From Acidimicrobiaceae bacterium (lineage in GTDB: Bacteria; Actinomycetota; Acidimicrobiia; Acidimicrobiales; RAAP-2): a stretch of 64,000 nucleotides of DNA. Below, piece after piece: positions 33,470 to 44,313 of this stretch (within the stretch, counting starts at the first letter, position 1; each line of letters begins with the position of its first letter). The position numbers and the translations under genes are program-made. The DNA is taken from assembly GCA_027314705.1 (NCBI GenBank), contig DAHVAJ010000061.1:34843-98842 (forward strand). Direction: 5' to 3'. Under the pieces are notes generated by a model. That model did no database searches and was not told the origin of the DNA. It worked only from the letters and a program-made list of their open reading frames with translations.

Positions 33470-34213
33470 TCACGGGAGGGTGAAGACCTCGGGACCGTCG
33501 TCGGTCACGGCGATGGTGTGCTCGAAGTGGGCCGACAGGCGCCCGTCGGCGGTCACCACGCTCCAGCCGTCGTCCAGGAGGACCGTCCCCGGGCCCCCGG
33601 CGTTGACCATGGGCTCCACCGCGAACACCATCCCCGACTTGAGGGTCGGCCCCGGCGTGCCGGGCCAGTAGTTGGGGACCTGGGGCTCCTCGTGCATGGC
33701 CGTCCCGATGGCGTGGCCCACGTACTCCCGGACCACCGAGAACCCGGCCGCCTCGGCCACCTGCTGGACGGCCCGGCCCACCTCATGGAGGCGGTGGCCC
33801 GGCCGGAGCAGCTCGATCCCCGCGTGCAGGCTGGCCTCGGTCACCTCCATGAGCCGGGCCGCCTCGACGCTCACCTGGCCGATACCGGCCGTGTAGGCGG
33901 CGTCGCCGTGGTAGCCCTCGACGATGGCACCGCAGTCGACCGAGATGATGTCCCCCTCCTCGAGGACGACCGCCTCGGAGGGGATGCCGTGCACGATCAT
34001 GGCGTTGGGGGAGGTGCACACCACGGCCGGGAAGCCGTGGTAGCCGAGGAAGTTCGACCCCGCACCCCGCGTCTCGAGCACGCTGCGGGCGGCCCGGTCG
34101 ATGTCGGCCGTGGTGACCCCGGGGCGAAGGACGGCCCGGGTGGCCTCATGGATCTCGGCCACGACCTTCCCGGCCCGGCGCATCTTGGCCAGCTCGGCGG
34201 CGTTGCGCCTCAT
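33470..34213 (-). CDS. map: Type I methionine aminopeptidase
   Basis: GYHGFPAVVCTSPNAMIVHGIPS, ISVDCGAIVEGYHGDAAYT, GHAIGTAMHEEPQVPNY. Confidence 0.97.
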   Translation of the reverse strand: MRRNAAELAKMRRAGKVVAEIHEATRAVLRPGVTTADIDRAARSVLETRGAGSNFLGYHGFPAVVCTSPNAMIVHGIPSEAVVLEEGDIISVDCGAIVEGYHGDAAYTAGIGQVSVEAARLMEVTEASLHAGIELLRPGHRLHEVGRAVQQVAEAAGFSVVREYVGHAIGTAMHEEPQVPNYWPGTPGPTLKSGMVFAVEPMVNAGGPGTVLLDDGWSVVTADGRLSAHFEHTIAVTDDGPEVFTLP

Positions 34214-34890
34214 GTGAATCGCCCGCCCTTGCGGTTGCGCCGGTCCTCGATGGCCCGGACCATGCGCCGGGTCACGGCGTCGGGAGCGCCGGTGCCCGCG
34301 ACCGAGGCCAGCAGGTCCCGCTCCCGATACCACTCGATGAGCGGGGCCGTCTGGCGCTCGTAGAGCTCGAGTCGGCGCTGGATGGCCTCCTCCTTGTCGT
34401 CCTCCCGCTGGATGACGTCGCCCCCGCAGACGTCGCACGTCCAGTTGATGAGCGGCGGCTGCGAGAGCGAGTAGTTGGTGCCGCAGTCCACGCACACCCG
34501 ACGGGAGGCGAGCCGGCGGAGCACCTGCCCGGTGGCGATTTCGATGTCGATGACGAGGTCCAGGTCGGAGGGGGCGAGGATGTCGGCCAGCAGCTCGGCC
34601 TGGGTCACCGTCCGGGGGCAGCCGTCGAGCACGAAGCCCCGGTCGCGGACGTCGCGCTCACCCAGGCGCTCAGTGACCAATTCCATGATCAGCCCGTCGG
34701 AGAGGAGGTCGCCTCGGTCCATGAGCTCCTTGGCCTTGCGACCGAGGGGGGTCCCCTGCTTGACCGCGGCCCGCAGCATGTCCCCCGTGGAGACGTGCGG
34801 GATGACGTAGTGGTGGGAGAGCCGCACGCATTGCGTCCCCTTCCCCGCCCCCTGCTTGCCGAGGACCACGAGCCTGGCGCCGGGTACCAC
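34210..34890 (-). CDS. adk: Adenylate kinase with Cys4 LID domain
   Basis: LGKQGAGKGTQCVRLSHHY, VSTGDMLRAAV, DGCPRT, CVDC...CDVC. Confidence 0.95.
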   Translation of the reverse strand: MVPGARLVVLGKQGAGKGTQCVRLSHHYVIPHVSTGDMLRAAVKQGTPLGRKAKELMDRGDLLSDGLIMELVTERLGERDVRDRGFVLDGCPRTVTQAELLADILAPSDLDLVIDIEIATGQVLRRLASRRVCVDCGTNYSLSQPPLINWTCDVCGGDVIQREDDKEEAIQRRLELYERQTAPLIEWYRERDLLASVAGTGAPDAVTRRMVRAIEDRRNRKGGRFT

Positions 34891-36183
34891 CTACTTGAGG
34901 AAGCCCTCGTAGTTCCGCATCATGAGCTGGCTGTCGATCTGCCGCATGGTCTCGAGGGCCACGCCCACGGCGATGAGCAGGGTCGTGCCGTAGAAGGGAT
35001 AGCTCGTGATGTTCCAGGCGGACATGAGGAGCGAAGGGGTCACCGCCACCGCGCCCAGGAAGAGCGCCCCCGGCCAGGTGATGCGGTTGAGGATGTGGGC
35101 CAGGTACCGCTCGGTGGGCTGGCCGGGGCGGATGCCGGGGATGTAGCCGCCCTGCTTGCGGATCTGGTCCGCCTGCTGGTGGGGGTCGAAGGCCACGTAG
35201 ACGTAGAAGAAGGTGAAGAGGAGGATGAAGAGGAAGTAGGTGAGGATGTAGAAGACGCTGGTCGGGGTGATGTTGTGGTTCACCCAGGTCCGGAAGGCCT
35301 GCGAGGGGACGATGTTCGACAGCAGGACGGGGATGTAGAGCACCGAGCTGGCGAAGATGATCGGGATGACGCCGGCCTGGTTGACCTTGAGGGGGATGTA
35401 GGTGTTGGAGCCGCCGTACATCTTCCGACCCACCACCCGCTTGGCGAACGTGACCGGGATGCGTCGCTGGCCCTGGTCGACGAAGACGATGAGGACCAGC
35501 AGGCCCAGGGAGACCAGCAGGATCACCGAGAACTTGAGCCGGCCCCCCTCCTGGAGGACGGTGTTCAGGCCCGAGGGGATGCCGGCCACCACGTTGGCGA
35601 AGATGAGGATCGACATGCCCTGGCCGATGCCCCGCTGGGTGATGAGCTCGGCCAGCCACATGACGAAGGCGGTGCCGGCCGTCAGGGTGAGGACGATGAA
35701 GGCGGCCCTCCAGACCGAATAGTTGAGGATGAGGTCGATGTTCTGGGTCGAGCCGAAGAGACCCCCGCCGCCCTTGTGGAAGAGGTAGACGAGACCGGTC
35801 GACTGCATGAGGGCCAGCGCCACGGTGAGGTACCGGGTGGTCTGGGTCAGCTTCTTCTGGCCCACCGCACCCTGGTCGCGCCACTGCTCCAGCTTGGGGA
35901 TGACCGTCGAGAGCAGCTGGATGATGATGCTCGAGGTGATGTAGGGCATGATGCCCAGCCCGAAGACGGCCAGCCGGGTGAGCGCCCCGCCGCTGAACAG
36001 GTTGATGAAGCCGAGGACGCCGGAGTTCTTGGCCGCCGCCTCCAGCTGGGCGACCTTCGAGAAGTTGACGAAGGGCACCGGCACGTTCGCCCCGAACTGG
36101 TACAGGGCGATGATCGTGAGCGTGAAGAGGACCTTCTTCCGGAGGTCGGGGATGCGGAAGATGTTGGCCAGACTGGCGAGCAT
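34891..36183 (-). CDS. secY: Preprotein translocase SecY
   Basis: RIPDLRKKVLFTLTIIALYQFGANVPVP, GIMPYITSSIIIQLL. Confidence 0.99.
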   Translation of the reverse strand: MLASLANIFRIPDLRKKVLFTLTIIALYQFGANVPVPFVNFSKVAQLEAAAKNSGVLGFINLFSGGALTRLAVFGLGIMPYITSSIIIQLLSTVIPKLEQWRDQGAVGQKKLTQTTRYLTVALALMQSTGLVYLFHKGGGGLFGSTQNIDLILNYSVWRAAFIVLTLTAGTAFVMWLAELITQRGIGQGMSILIFANVVAGIPSGLNTVLQEGGRLKFSVILLVSLGLLVLIVFVDQGQRRIPVTFAKRVVGRKMYGGSNTYIPLKVNQAGVIPIIFASSVLYIPVLLSNIVPSQAFRTWVNHNITPTSVFYILTYFLFILLFTFFYVYVAFDPHQQADQIRKQGGYIPGIRPGQPTERYLAHILNRITWPGALFLGAVAVTPSLLMSAWNITSYPFYGTTLLIAVGVALETMRQIDSQLMMRNYEGFLK

Positions 36184-36213
36184 GGGTCTCCTCGAGGCCG
36201 GGGTGGCCCGATG

Positions 36214-36702
36214 CTACCGGTTGGTGAGCGCGTTGCCCTTGGCCGGCGGGCGGCCGTGGCCGAAGGGGAGCGGGACGACCGTGACCGTGCCGCCGGCGGC
36301 CCTGATGGCCGCGTCGGCCGAGCGCGAGAACGCGTGGGCCTCGACCCGGAGGGACCGGGCGAGCTCACCCCCGCCCAGGATCTTGACGAGGGCGCCCTTC
36401 TTGGCCAGGCCCGCGGCCACGATGGCCGGGAGGTCGGCCACGTCGCCCCCTACGGCGTCCAGGGCCGACAGGTTGACCGGCGTGTACTCGACCCGGAAGG
36501 GGTTGGTGAAGCCGCGCAGCTTGGGGATGCGCTGCAGGAGAGGGAGCTGGCCGCCCTCGAAGCCCATGGGGATGGTGTCACGTGCACCCTGGCCCTTGGT
36601 GCCGCGTCCGGCGGTCTTGCCACCCTTGCCTGCAATGCCCCGGCCGACGCGCCTGCGCTGGCGGTTGGCTCCCTTCGGGGGTCGGAGGTCGTGGACCTTC
36701 AT
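36214..36702 (-). CDS. rplO: 50S ribosomal protein L15
   Basis: MKVHDLRPPKGANRQRRRVGRGIAGKGGKTAGRGTKGQGAR. Confidence 0.98.
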   Translation of the reverse strand: MKVHDLRPPKGANRQRRRVGRGIAGKGGKTAGRGTKGQGARDTIPMGFEGGQLPLLQRIPKLRGFTNPFRVEYTPVNLSALDAVGGDVADLPAIVAAGLAKKGALVKILGGGELARSLRVEAHAFSRSADAAIRAAGGTVTVVPLPFGHGRPPAKGNALTNR

Positions 36703-36704
36703 GG

Positions 36705-36926
36705 TCAGCCTTTCTCGTCTTCGGTGGCCGGCGTGACGTCCACCAGGTGGGGAACCCTGGCCAGCATCCCACGGATCTCCGGACGGTCGGGCAGCACGTT
36801 GGAGCGCCCGATGCCCCGGAGCCCCAGGGCGCGCAGGGTGCCCCGGTGCTTGGGCTTGGTGCCGATGGCAGAGCGCACCTGGGTCACGCGCAGCCAGCCG
36901 GTCCGGTCGGCCTCGGCCGCGGCCAT
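36705..36926 (-). CDS. rpmD: 50S ribosomal protein L30
   Basis: LRVTQVRSAIGTKPKHRGTLRALGLRGIGRSNVLPDRPEIRGMLARVPHLV. Confidence 0.97.
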   Translation of the reverse strand: MAAAEADRTGWLRVTQVRSAIGTKPKHRGTLRALGLRGIGRSNVLPDRPEIRGMLARVPHLVDVTPATEDEKG

Positions 36927-36927
36927 C

Positions 36928-37482
36928 TCAGTTCACCTCCGTGAACAGGTCGGCCTCGCGCCGCCGCTCGCGGTAGGCCCGGAGCAGGGCGGCGGGCACG
37001 ACCTCTTCGACCGGTTTGCCCCGGAGGGCGGCGATCTCGTCGGGTCGCTTGAGGTCCTGCAGGCCGGCGATGGTGGCGTGGGCCACGTTGATGCCGTTGG
37101 ACGAACCGAGGGACTTGGCCAGGATGTCGCGGATCCCGGCCATCTCAAGGATGGCCCGGGCGGCGCCGCCGGCGATGACGCCGGTCCCCGGTGCGGCCGG
37201 CTTGAGCAGGACCCGGCCCGCGCCACTCTCACCGATCACCGGATGGGTGATGGTCGAGCCGGCCAGCGGGACATCGAACATGTTCTTGCGGGCCTCTTCG
37301 ATGCCCTTCTGAACGGCCAGTCCGGCCTCCTTGGCCTTGCCGTAGCCGAGGCCGACGCGCCCGTTGCCGTCGCCGACCACCATGAGGGCGGCGAAGGAGA
37401 ACCGTCGGCCGCCCTTGACCACCTTGGACACCCGGTTGACGCGGATGGTCCGCTCTTCGAACTGCAGGTCGTTGCTGGCCAT
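36928..37482 (-). CDS. rpsE: 30S ribosomal protein S5
   Basis: [36 protein letters not shown]. Confidence 0.99.
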   Translation of the reverse strand: MASNDLQFEERTIRVNRVSKVVKGGRRFSFAALMVVGDGNGRVGLGYGKAKEAGLAVQKGIEEARKNMFDVPLAGSTITHPVIGESGAGRVLLKPAAPGTGVIAGGAARAILEMAGIRDILAKSLGSSNGINVAHATIAGLQDLKRPDEIAALRGKPVEEVVPAALLRAYRERRREADLFTEVN

Positions 37483-37483
37483 C

Positions 37484-37846
37484 TCAGAACTCCAGTCCTT
37501 CGGCCCGGGCGGCGTCGGCCAGGGCCGCCACACGCCCGTGGTAGGCGAATCCACCGCGGTCGAAGACGACGGTGGTGATCCCGGCGTCCTTGGCCCGCGA
37601 GGCCACGAGGGCCCCGACGGACTTGGCCGCCTCGACGTTGCCGCCCCCCACGTCCCGAAGGACGGGCTCGGTCGTCGACGCGGCGGCAAGCGTGCGGCCG
37701 GTGCTGTCGTCGATGACCTGGGCGGAGATGTGCCTGCTCGACCGGAAGACGGCCAGGCGGGGCCGCTCGGCGGTCCCCGTCACGCGCCGGCGTACCCGCC
37801 CGTGACGGCGGCGACGCAGCTCCAACTTGTGATCGGTACGTGCCAT
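37484..37846 (-). CDS. rplR: 50S ribosomal protein L18
   Basis: [35 protein letters not shown]. Confidence 0.98.
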   Translation of the reverse strand: MARTDHKLELRRRRHGRVRRRVTGTAERPRLAVFRSSRHISAQVIDDSTGRTLAAASTTEPVLRDVGGGNVEAAKSVGALVASRAKDAGITTVVFDRGGFAYHGRVAALADAARAEGLEF

Positions 37847-38388
37847 TACTTGGCTGCCTTCCCGGCCTTGCGGACCACGCGTTCGCCGGCGTAGCGGATG
37901 CCCTTGCCCTTGTAGGGCTCGGGCTTGCGCAACTTGCGGATGTCGGCGGCCACCTGTCCGACCTTCTCCTTGTCGATTCCCCTCACGATGATGCGGGTGG
38001 CCGTCGGCACCTCGAAGGTGACACCTTCGGGGGCGGCCACATGCACCGGGTGCGAGAAGCCGAGCGCCAACTCCAGGGCGGCAGGACCCTTGGGCAGGGC
38101 CCGGTAGCCGACACCCACGATCTCGAGCTCCTTGGTGAACCCCTCGGTGACTCCGGTCACCATGTTGGCCACGAGCGACCGGGTCAGGCCGTGGAGGGCC
38201 CGGTTCTGGCGCTGGTCGTCGGGGCGCTCCACCACCAGGGCGTCCCCGTCCTGGCGGACGGTGATGCCGGCCGGCACCGTGCGGGCCAACTCACCCTGGG
38301 GGCCCCTCACGGTGACGCTGTGGTCGGCGCCGACGGCCACCGAGACCCCGGAGGGGACGGTGATCGGGGCGCGTCCGATGCGGGACAT
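37846..38388 (-). CDS. rplF: 50S ribosomal protein L6
   Basis: [44 protein letters not shown]. Confidence 0.99.
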   Translation of the reverse strand: MSRIGRAPITVPSGVSVAVGADHSVTVRGPQGELARTVPAGITVRQDGDALVVERPDDQRQNRALHGLTRSLVANMVTGVTEGFTKELEIVGVGYRALPKGPAALELALGFSHPVHVAAPEGVTFEVPTATRIIVRGIDKEKVGQVAADIRKLRKPEPYKGKGIRYAGERVVRKAGKAAK

Positions 38389-38421
38389 CAGCAGCTCCTC
38401 CCCGTGGTGCGGTCCCTGGAC

Positions 38422-38826
38422 TCACCACACATAGCAGAGCACCTCGCCCCCGATTCGGCGCTTGCGAGCCTCGCGGTCGGTCATCAGGCCCTTCGAGGTC
38501 GAGACCACGGCCACGCCAAGACCGCCGAGCACCCGGGGCAGCTTGTCGGCCTGGGTGTAGATGCGCAGCCCGGGCTTGGAGACGCGCTTGATCCCCGAAA
38601 TCGTGCGGGCGCGGTCGGGCGCGTACTTCATGGTGATCTCGAGCGTCTTACCCGGCTTGTCCGGCACCTCCTCGATGCGGTAGCCGCCGATGTAGCCCTC
38701 GTCGGCCAGGATGGCGGCCAGCGACTCCTTGAGCTTCGAGCCGGGCATGGACACGGTGTCGAAGTGGGCGGTGTTGGCGTTCCGGATGCGGGTCAGCATG
38801 TCGGCGATCGGATCGGTCATCGTCAT
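38422..38826 (-). CDS. rpsH: 30S ribosomal protein S8
   Basis: [31 protein letters not shown]. Confidence 0.99.
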   Translation of the reverse strand: MTMTDPIADMLTRIRNANTAHFDTVSMPGSKLKESLAAILADEGYIGGYRIEEVPDKPGKTLEITMKYAPDRARTISGIKRVSKPGLRIYTQADKLPRVLGGLGVAVVSTSKGLMTDREARKRRIGGEVLCYVW

Positions 38827-38842
38827 CGTTCGTCGCCTCCTC

Positions 38843-39028
38843 TCACCAACTGGCCTTCGTCACGCCCGGGATCTCCCCGGCGTGGGCCATTTCGCGCAGG
38901 CAGATGCGGCACAGGCCGAACTTTCGGTACACCGACTTGGGTCGGCCGCAACGCCGACACCGGGTGTATCCGCGCACCTTGAACTTGGGCGTGCGTTGCT
39001 GCTTCTCGATCAGAGCCTTCTTCGCCAT
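38843..39028 (-). CDS. rpsN: 30S ribosomal protein S14 type Z
   Basis: 61 aa, [38 protein letters not shown] zinc-binding form. Confidence 0.99.
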   Translation of the reverse strand: MAKKALIEKQQRTPKFKVRGYTRCRRCGRPKSVYRKFGLCRICLREMAHAGEIPGVTKASW

Positions 39029-39032
39029 GGGG

Positions 39033-39605
39033 TTACTGGTTCTCCTGTCGGAACGGGAAGCCGAAGGCGGCGAGCAGAGCCCGCCCCCCCTCGTCGGTGC
39101 GTGCGGTGGTGGCGATGGTGATGTCCATGCCCCGGGTGGTGTCGATGCGGTCGTAGTCGATCTCCGGGAAGATCAGCTGCTCGGTCACGCCGAACGTGTA
39201 GTTGCCGTGGCCGTCGAACGAACGGGGCGAGAGCCCGCGGAAGTCCCGGATGCGCGGGATGGCCATGGAGATCAGCCGGTCGAAGAACTCCCAGGCCCGG
39301 TCGCCTCGCAGGGTGACCTTGGCGCCGATCTCCTGGCCCTCGCGCAGCTTGAAGGAGGCGATCGACTTGCGGGCCCGGGTCACCACCGGCTTCTGCCCGG
39401 CGATGATCTCGAGGTCCCGCAGGGCGCCCTCGATGAGGGAGCGTTGCTGGGTGGCCCGGCCCACACCCATGTTGATCACGACCTTCGAGAGCCGGGGCAC
39501 CTCCATGATGTTGCCGAGGCCCAGGGTCTCCTTGAGCTGGGCCCGGATGGTGTCGTCATAGCGTTGCTTGAGGCGCGGGCGGGCGGGGGCTGCGGTCGAG
39601 GTCAT
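39033..39605 (-). CDS. rplE: 50S ribosomal protein L5
   Basis: [27 protein letters not shown]; start trimmed to [10 protein letters not shown]. Confidence 0.98.
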   Translation of the reverse strand: MTSTAAPARPRLKQRYDDTIRAQLKETLGLGNIMEVPRLSKVVINMGVGRATQQRSLIEGALRDLEIIAGQKPVVTRARKSIASFKLREGQEIGAKVTLRGDRAWEFFDRLISMAIPRIRDFRGLSPRSFDGHGNYTFGVTEQLIFPEIDYDRIDTTRGMDITIATTARTDEGGRALLAAFGFPFRQENQ

Positions 39606-39910
39606 CACAGGTCCGTCCCGCACTTTCGGCAGACGCGCAGCTTGCGCCCCTGTTCGTCGATGCGCATCCCGATGCGGGTGGGCCCGCACGAGTCGCACAC
39701 GATGGCCACCGAGGACACCGCCACCGGCATGAACTTGTCGATCACGCCGCCTTGCATGGTGGCACGCGTGGGCTTGGCGTGGCGCTTGGCCACGTGCACG
39801 CCCTCCACGATGACACGGCCCTCGGTGGGCAGGGCGCGGACCACGTGGGCCTGCTTCCCCTTGTCCTTGCCCGAGAGCACCTGGACCTTGTCGCCCTTCT
39901 TGATCCGCAT
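39605..39910 (-). CDS. rplX: 50S ribosomal protein L24
   Basis: [29 protein letters not shown]-terminal CxxC...CxxC. Confidence 0.98.
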   Translation of the reverse strand: MRIKKGDKVQVLSGKDKGKQAHVVRALPTEGRVIVEGVHVAKRHAKPTRATMQGGVIDKFMPVAVSSVAIVCDSCGPTRIGMRIDEQGRKLRVCRKCGTDL

Positions 39911-40279
39911 CTACAGCACCTCCGGCGCCAGCGAGATGATCCGCATGAACCGCTTGTCGCGCAGCTCGCGGCCGACCGGGCCGAAGATGCGGGTGCCTCG
40001 CGGCTGCTGCTGGTCGTTGATGAGCACGGCCGCGTTCTCGTCGAAGCGGATGTAGCTGCCGTCTGGCCGGCGCTTCTCCTTCTTCGTGCGGACGACGACG
40101 CACTTGACGACGTCGCCCTTCTTCACCGCCGCGCCCGGGATGGCGTCCTTCACGGTGGCCACGAACACGTCCCCGATCGAGGCGTACCGGCGGCGCGAGC
40201 CGCCGAGCACCTTGATGCAGAGGACCTCCTTGGCCCCCGAGTTGTCGGCCACCCGGAGTCGGGATTCCTGTTGGATCAT
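39911..40279 (-). CDS. rplN: 50S ribosomal protein L14
   Basis: [37 protein letters not shown]. Confidence 0.99.
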   Translation of the reverse strand: MIQQESRLRVADNSGAKEVLCIKVLGGSRRRYASIGDVFVATVKDAIPGAAVKKGDVVKCVVVRTKKEKRRPDGSYIRFDENAAVLINDQQQPRGTRIFGPVGRELRDKRFMRIISLAPEVL

Positions 40280-40557
40280 CGGGCGCGCTCCAGCACCTCG
40301 GCCAAGCGCCACCGCTTCAGCTTGGACAGGGGGCGGGTCTCGACGACGCGCACCCGGTCCCCCACTTTGGCGCTGTTGTCCCCGTCGTGGACGTACAGGC
40401 GCTTCGTCCGCTGCACGGTCTTGCCGTAGCGGGGGTGACGAACCCGTTCGATGACGGCCACGACCACGGTCGCCTCCATGGCGTCGGACACCACCAGGCC
40501 CTCGCGGACCTTGCGGGTGGCCACCCTCGGCCCGGTCTGCTGCTCGTCGGCCATCAC
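40276..40557 (-). CDS. rpsQ: 30S ribosomal protein S17
   Basis: [43 protein letters not shown]. Confidence 0.98.
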   Translation of the reverse strand: MMADEQQTGPRVATRKVREGLVVSDAMEATVVVAVIERVRHPRYGKTVQRTKRLYVHDGDNSAKVGDRVRVVETRPLSKLKRWRLAEVLERAR

Positions 40558-41081
40558 TCGCTCTCCTCTGCGTCCTCGTCGACCTCGTCGTCCCCGGCGA
40601 CCCCGTCGACCTCGTCGACCTCGGCGTCGCCGTCGACCTCTGCGTCCCCGGCGACCTCGTCGTCCCCGGCGACCTCGTCGACCTCGTCGTCCCCGGCGGA
40701 CAGCGCATCCCCGGCCTCGTCGGTCCCGGCCCCGCGTTCGGCGTCGGCCGCCGCCTCGGCCTCGGCCTTCGCCGCGGCGCGGCGCTCCGACGCGGTCGTC
40801 TGCGACCGGCCCAGGGCCTCGTCCTCGCTGCGCCTCCGGGCGGCGGCCTTGTGGGCCGGGAGCTCCTCGAGGGCCAGGCCTTCGGCTTCTGCGATCTCGC
40901 GGTTGCGCAGCTCGGTGAGCATTCGGGCCACGTCCTTTTTGACCTGTCCCAGTCGGGCCGAGTTGTCCAACTGGCCGGTCGCCATCTGGAACCGGAGATT
41001 GAACAGCTCGCGGCGGGTCTCGCCGAGCTGGCGCTCCAGCTCCTCGGTGTCGTACTCGGAGATCTCGGCGGTGGTGGCCAT
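40554..41081 (-). CDS. rpmC: 50S ribosomal protein L29 with about 100-aa acidic repeat tail
   Basis: L29 core [51 protein letters not shown] followed by Asp/Glu/Val/Ala repeats. Confidence 0.93.
   Translation of the reverse strand: MATTAEISEYDTEELERQLGETRRELFNLRFQMATGQLDNSARLGQVKKDVARMLTELRNREIAEAEGLALEELPAHKAAARRRSEDEALGRSQTTASERRAAAKAEAEAAADAERGAGTDEAGDALSAGDDEVDEVAGDDEVAGDAEVDGDAEVDEVDGVAGDDEVDEDAEESE
40570..40700. repeat. Degenerate tandem repeats encoding L29 acidic tail
   Basis: Repeated CGTCGACCTCGTCGTCCCCGGCGA-like units on plus strand ([12 protein letters not shown] units on minus). Confidence 0.8.
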
Positions 41082-41512
41082 CAGACCTGCACCTCCGGCG
41101 TGCCGTGGGTGCCCGGACGGACCACGAACCGGGCCTTGAACGGGAGCTTCTGGATGGCCCGGTCCATGGCTTCCCGGGCCAGGTCCTGGTCGACGCCGGC
41201 CAGTTCGAAGAGGATTCGGCCGGGCTTGACGACGGCCACCCAGAGCTCCGGATTGCCTTTGCCCGACCCCATGCGGGTCTCCGCCGGCTTCTTGGTCACC
41301 GGGCGGTCCGGGAACACCCGGATCCAGATCTTGCCGCCACGTCGGACGTGGCGGGTCATGGCGACACGGGCCGCCTCGATCTGGCGAGCCGTCATCCAGG
41401 CCGGCTCGAGGGCCTGGATGCCGAAGTCGCCGAAGGTGACCTCGCTTCCGCCCTTGGCCTGACCGGTCATCCGCCCCCGCTGCTGCTTGCGGTGCTTGAC
41501 CTTCCGGGGCAT
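41081..41512 (-). CDS. rplP: 50S ribosomal protein L16
   Basis: [55 protein letters not shown]. Confidence 0.99.
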   Translation of the reverse strand: MPRKVKHRKQQRGRMTGQAKGGSEVTFGDFGIQALEPAWMTARQIEAARVAMTRHVRRGGKIWIRVFPDRPVTKKPAETRMGSGKGNPELWVAVVKPGRILFELAGVDQDLAREAMDRAIQKLPFKARFVVRPGTHGTPEVQV

Positions 41513-41519
41513 GAGCACG

Positions 41520-42485
41520 TCAGTCCACCTCCTTGCGGAAGTGCGGAGTCTCATGGTGCTCGCGGGTGCGACGCTCCATCTCCTCGTCCTCAGTCAGAAT
41601 GCGCTCGAGCTCGTCGGGTTCGGACGGGCTGGCCACGATGTCGGCGGTCGGGCGGTCCAGGTCGTCGGGGCCCTCGGCCTCCGACTCGTCCGGCGGGATG
41701 GCGACCACGCTCCCCGGAGCGCCCTGCTCGGCCCGGCGGCGACCGCCACCGGCCGTGATGAGGCGGCGGGGTGCGGCCTCGCCGGACTGGCCGGACGTCT
41801 CGCCCACGGCCATGGCCGCCTCGCGGGTGATCTTCTCGTCGGTGGAGACCTTGTAGGGCAGGATGTCGCCCTTGTAGATCCAGACCTTGACACCGATGCG
41901 GCCGTAGGTGGTGCGGGCCTCGCGGAAGCCGTAATCGATGTCGGCCCGCAGTGTGTGGAGCGGCACCCGGCCCTCGCGATAGGACTCCTTGCGCGACATC
42001 TCGGACCCGCCCAGGCGGCCCGAGCACTGCACGCGCACGCCCAGGGCGCCGGCCTTCAGTACCGTCTGCATCGACCGCTTCATGGCCCGGCGGAAGGCAA
42101 CCCGGCGGGCCAGCTGGTCACAGATGCCCTGGGCGATGAGGGCGGCGTCGAGCTCGGGCTGCTTGATCTCCTGGATGTTGAGCTGGATCCGGTTGTTGAG
42201 ACCGGTGATCTCCTCGATCTTCTTCTTGAGACGGTCGGCCTCCGCGCCGCGGCGGCCGATGACGATGCCCGGCCGGGCGGTGTGGATGTCGACCCGCAGA
42301 CGGTCACGGGTGCGCTCGATTTCGATGCGGCTGACCGCCGCCGACTCGAGTTGCGACATGAGATAGTCGCGGATCTCCCAATCCTCGATCACGCAGTTCT
42401 GGTAGTTGCGCTCCTCGAACCAGCGCGACTTCCAGTCGGTCGTGACGCCGAGTCGGAACCCGTACGGGTTTACCTTCTGGCCCAT
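41520..42485 (-). CDS. rpsC: 30S ribosomal protein S3 with extended C-terminus
   Basis: [23 protein letters not shown]; core ends near [18 protein letters not shown], about 100 further residues. Confidence 0.97.
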   Translation of the reverse strand: MGQKVNPYGFRLGVTTDWKSRWFEERNYQNCVIEDWEIRDYLMSQLESAAVSRIEIERTRDRLRVDIHTARPGIVIGRRGAEADRLKKKIEEITGLNNRIQLNIQEIKQPELDAALIAQGICDQLARRVAFRRAMKRSMQTVLKAGALGVRVQCSGRLGGSEMSRKESYREGRVPLHTLRADIDYGFREARTTYGRIGVKVWIYKGDILPYKVSTDEKITREAAMAVGETSGQSGEAAPRRLITAGGGRRRAEQGAPGSVVAIPPDESEAEGPDDLDRPTADIVASPSEPDELERILTEDEEMERRTREHHETPHFRKEVD

Positions 42486-43160
42486 CTACTCGCCCTTCTC
42501 CTCGGCGTGCCCGCCGTCCGTGCCGTCGATCTCGCCGTCGGCGGTCTCGACCTGGCCACCGCCGGTGGCCTCGGCTGCGTCTTCGGATCCCCCGGCCTCC
42601 GTGGTCTCGAACTCGTCCGCTCCGGCGTCCACGGCCTCGGCCTCGTCGGGCTCGGCGGTCGTCAGCTCCTCGTCGACGGCCTGCTCCCTGACCCTGGCCG
42701 CGGTCGCGGCCTGCTGGCGCCGGCGCGAGCCGGCCACCCGGCGCGAGCGCTGGCCGGAGGCAGCTGACTGCTTGACCCGGCGACGGGCGATCCGCTCATC
42801 GGGCATCCGGCTCACGATGATGGTGACGTGCGAGGTCCGCTTGCGGATCCGGGTGGCTCGGCCGCGGGCCCGGGGACGCCAGCGCTTGAGTGTGGCGCCC
42901 TCGTCTGCGAAACAGGCCGACACGAAGAGATCCTCGGCGTCGAGTCCGTCGTTGTGGACGGCGTTGGCCACGGCCGAGGCCAGAACCTTCCCGATGGTGG
43001 CCGAGGCCTCGCGCTCGCCGTTGGCCAGGATCTCCGCGGCAAGGGTGACGTCCTGGCCCCGGATGAGGTCGAGGACCTGTCGGGCCTTGCTGGCCGACAT
43101 CCGGCTGTGGCGGAGCACGGCCCGGGTGCCCTGGCGCTCGTTGGTCTTCACCCCGGGCAC
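42486..43160 (-). CDS. rplV: 50S ribosomal protein L22 with extended acidic C-terminus
   Basis: RAVLRHSRMSASKARQVLDLIRGQDV...RARGRATRIRKRTSHVTIIVS then about 100-residue tail ending TDGGHAEEKGE. Confidence 0.97.
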   Translation of the reverse strand: MPGVKTNERQGTRAVLRHSRMSASKARQVLDLIRGQDVTLAAEILANGEREASATIGKVLASAVANAVHNDGLDAEDLFVSACFADEGATLKRWRPRARGRATRIRKRTSHVTIIVSRMPDERIARRRVKQSAASGQRSRRVAGSRRRQQAATAARVREQAVDEELTTAEPDEAEAVDAGADEFETTEAGGSEDAAEATGGGQVETADGEIDGTDGGHAEEKGE

Positions 43161-43161
43161 G

Positions 43162-43440
43162 TCAGCGCCTCCCCGCCCGCTCTTGGCCGGCGTGGTACTT
43201 GAAGGTCCGGGTGGGGGCGAACTCGCCCAGCTTGTGGCCGACCATCGATTCGGTCACGTAGACCGGTATGTGCTTGCGACCGTCGTGGACGGCGACGGTG
43301 TGACCGACCATGTCGGGGATGATGGTCGAGCGGCGCGACCAGGTCTTGATGACCTTCTTGTCGCCGGCCGCGTTGAGGGCGTCCACCTTCTTCAGGAGGT
43401 GGTCGTCAACGAACGGGCCCTTCTTGAGGCTGCGGGGCAT
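43162..43440 (-). CDS. rpsS: 30S ribosomal protein S19
   Basis: [40 protein letters not shown]. Confidence 0.99.
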   Translation of the reverse strand: MPRSLKKGPFVDDHLLKKVDALNAAGDKKVIKTWSRRSTIIPDMVGHTVAVHDGRKHIPVYVTESMVGHKLGEFAPTRTFKYHAGQERAGRR

Positions 43441-43460
43441 GTGTCGTTCCTCTGTCTTCC

Positions 43461-44297
43461 CTACCGCCGGGCACCGCGTGTGCGGCGCCGGCGGACGATC
43501 ATCTTGTCGGAGGCCTTGTCGCGGGCCCGGGTACGTCCCTCCGGCTTGCCCCACGGCGACACCGGATGCCGGCCTCCGGAGGTCTTGCCTTCGCCGCCGC
43601 CCAGCGGGTGGTCGACCGGGTTCATGGCCACGCCGCGGGTCTGCGGTCGGACGCCCTTCCAGCGGTTTCGGCCGGCCTTGCCCAACTTGACGAGCTCGGC
43701 CTCGGCGTTGCCCACGACCCCGAGGGTGGCCCGGCAGTCGATGGAGACCCGTCGCATCTCGGTCGACGGGAGGCGCAGGGTGGCGAACGCCCCCTCCTTG
43801 GCCACCAACTGGATGCTCATCCCCGCACCCCGGGCCAGCTTGCCGCCGCCACCGGCACGCAACTCGACGTTGTGCACGGTCGAGCCCACCGGGATGTAGC
43901 GCAGGGGCAGGGCGTTGCCCGGCCGGATCTCGGCGCCGTGGCCCGATTGGAGGCGGTCGCCCACCTGGACCTGGGCCGGGGCCAGGATGTAGCGCTTCTC
44001 GCCGTCGAGATAGTGGAGCAGGGCGATCCGAGCGTTGCGGTTGGGGTCGTACTCGATCGAGGCGACCTTGGCCGGGACGCCGTCCTTGTCGCGCCTGAAG
44101 TCGATGATGCGGTACTGCTGCTTGTGGCCGCCACCGCGGTGCCGAGCCGTCTTGCGGCCGTGGCTGTTGCGACCGCCGGTCGACGGCTTGGGGGCGAGCA
44201 GCGACTTCTCGGGGCGGTCGGTCGTGATCTCGGCGAAGTCCGAGACGGTCTGGAACCGCCGGCCGGCGCTGGTGGGTTTGCGGGAACGCAGTGCCAT
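43461..44297 (-). CDS. rplB: 50S ribosomal protein L2
   Basis: [50 protein letters not shown]. Confidence 0.99.
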   Translation of the reverse strand: MALRSRKPTSAGRRFQTVSDFAEITTDRPEKSLLAPKPSTGGRNSHGRKTARHRGGGHKQQYRIIDFRRDKDGVPAKVASIEYDPNRNARIALLHYLDGEKRYILAPAQVQVGDRLQSGHGAEIRPGNALPLRYIPVGSTVHNVELRAGGGGKLARGAGMSIQLVAKEGAFATLRLPSTEMRRVSIDCRATLGVVGNAEAELVKLGKAGRNRWKGVRPQTRGVAMNPVDHPLGGGEGKTSGGRHPVSPWGKPEGRTRARDKASDKMIVRRRRTRGARR

Positions 44298-44313
44298 GGT
44301 GGGTCCTCGTCCC

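Noticed and set aside
40570-40700. CRISPR-like or satellite repeat array
   Set aside because: Short degenerate in-frame repeats encoding the acidic L29 tail; no unique spacers.
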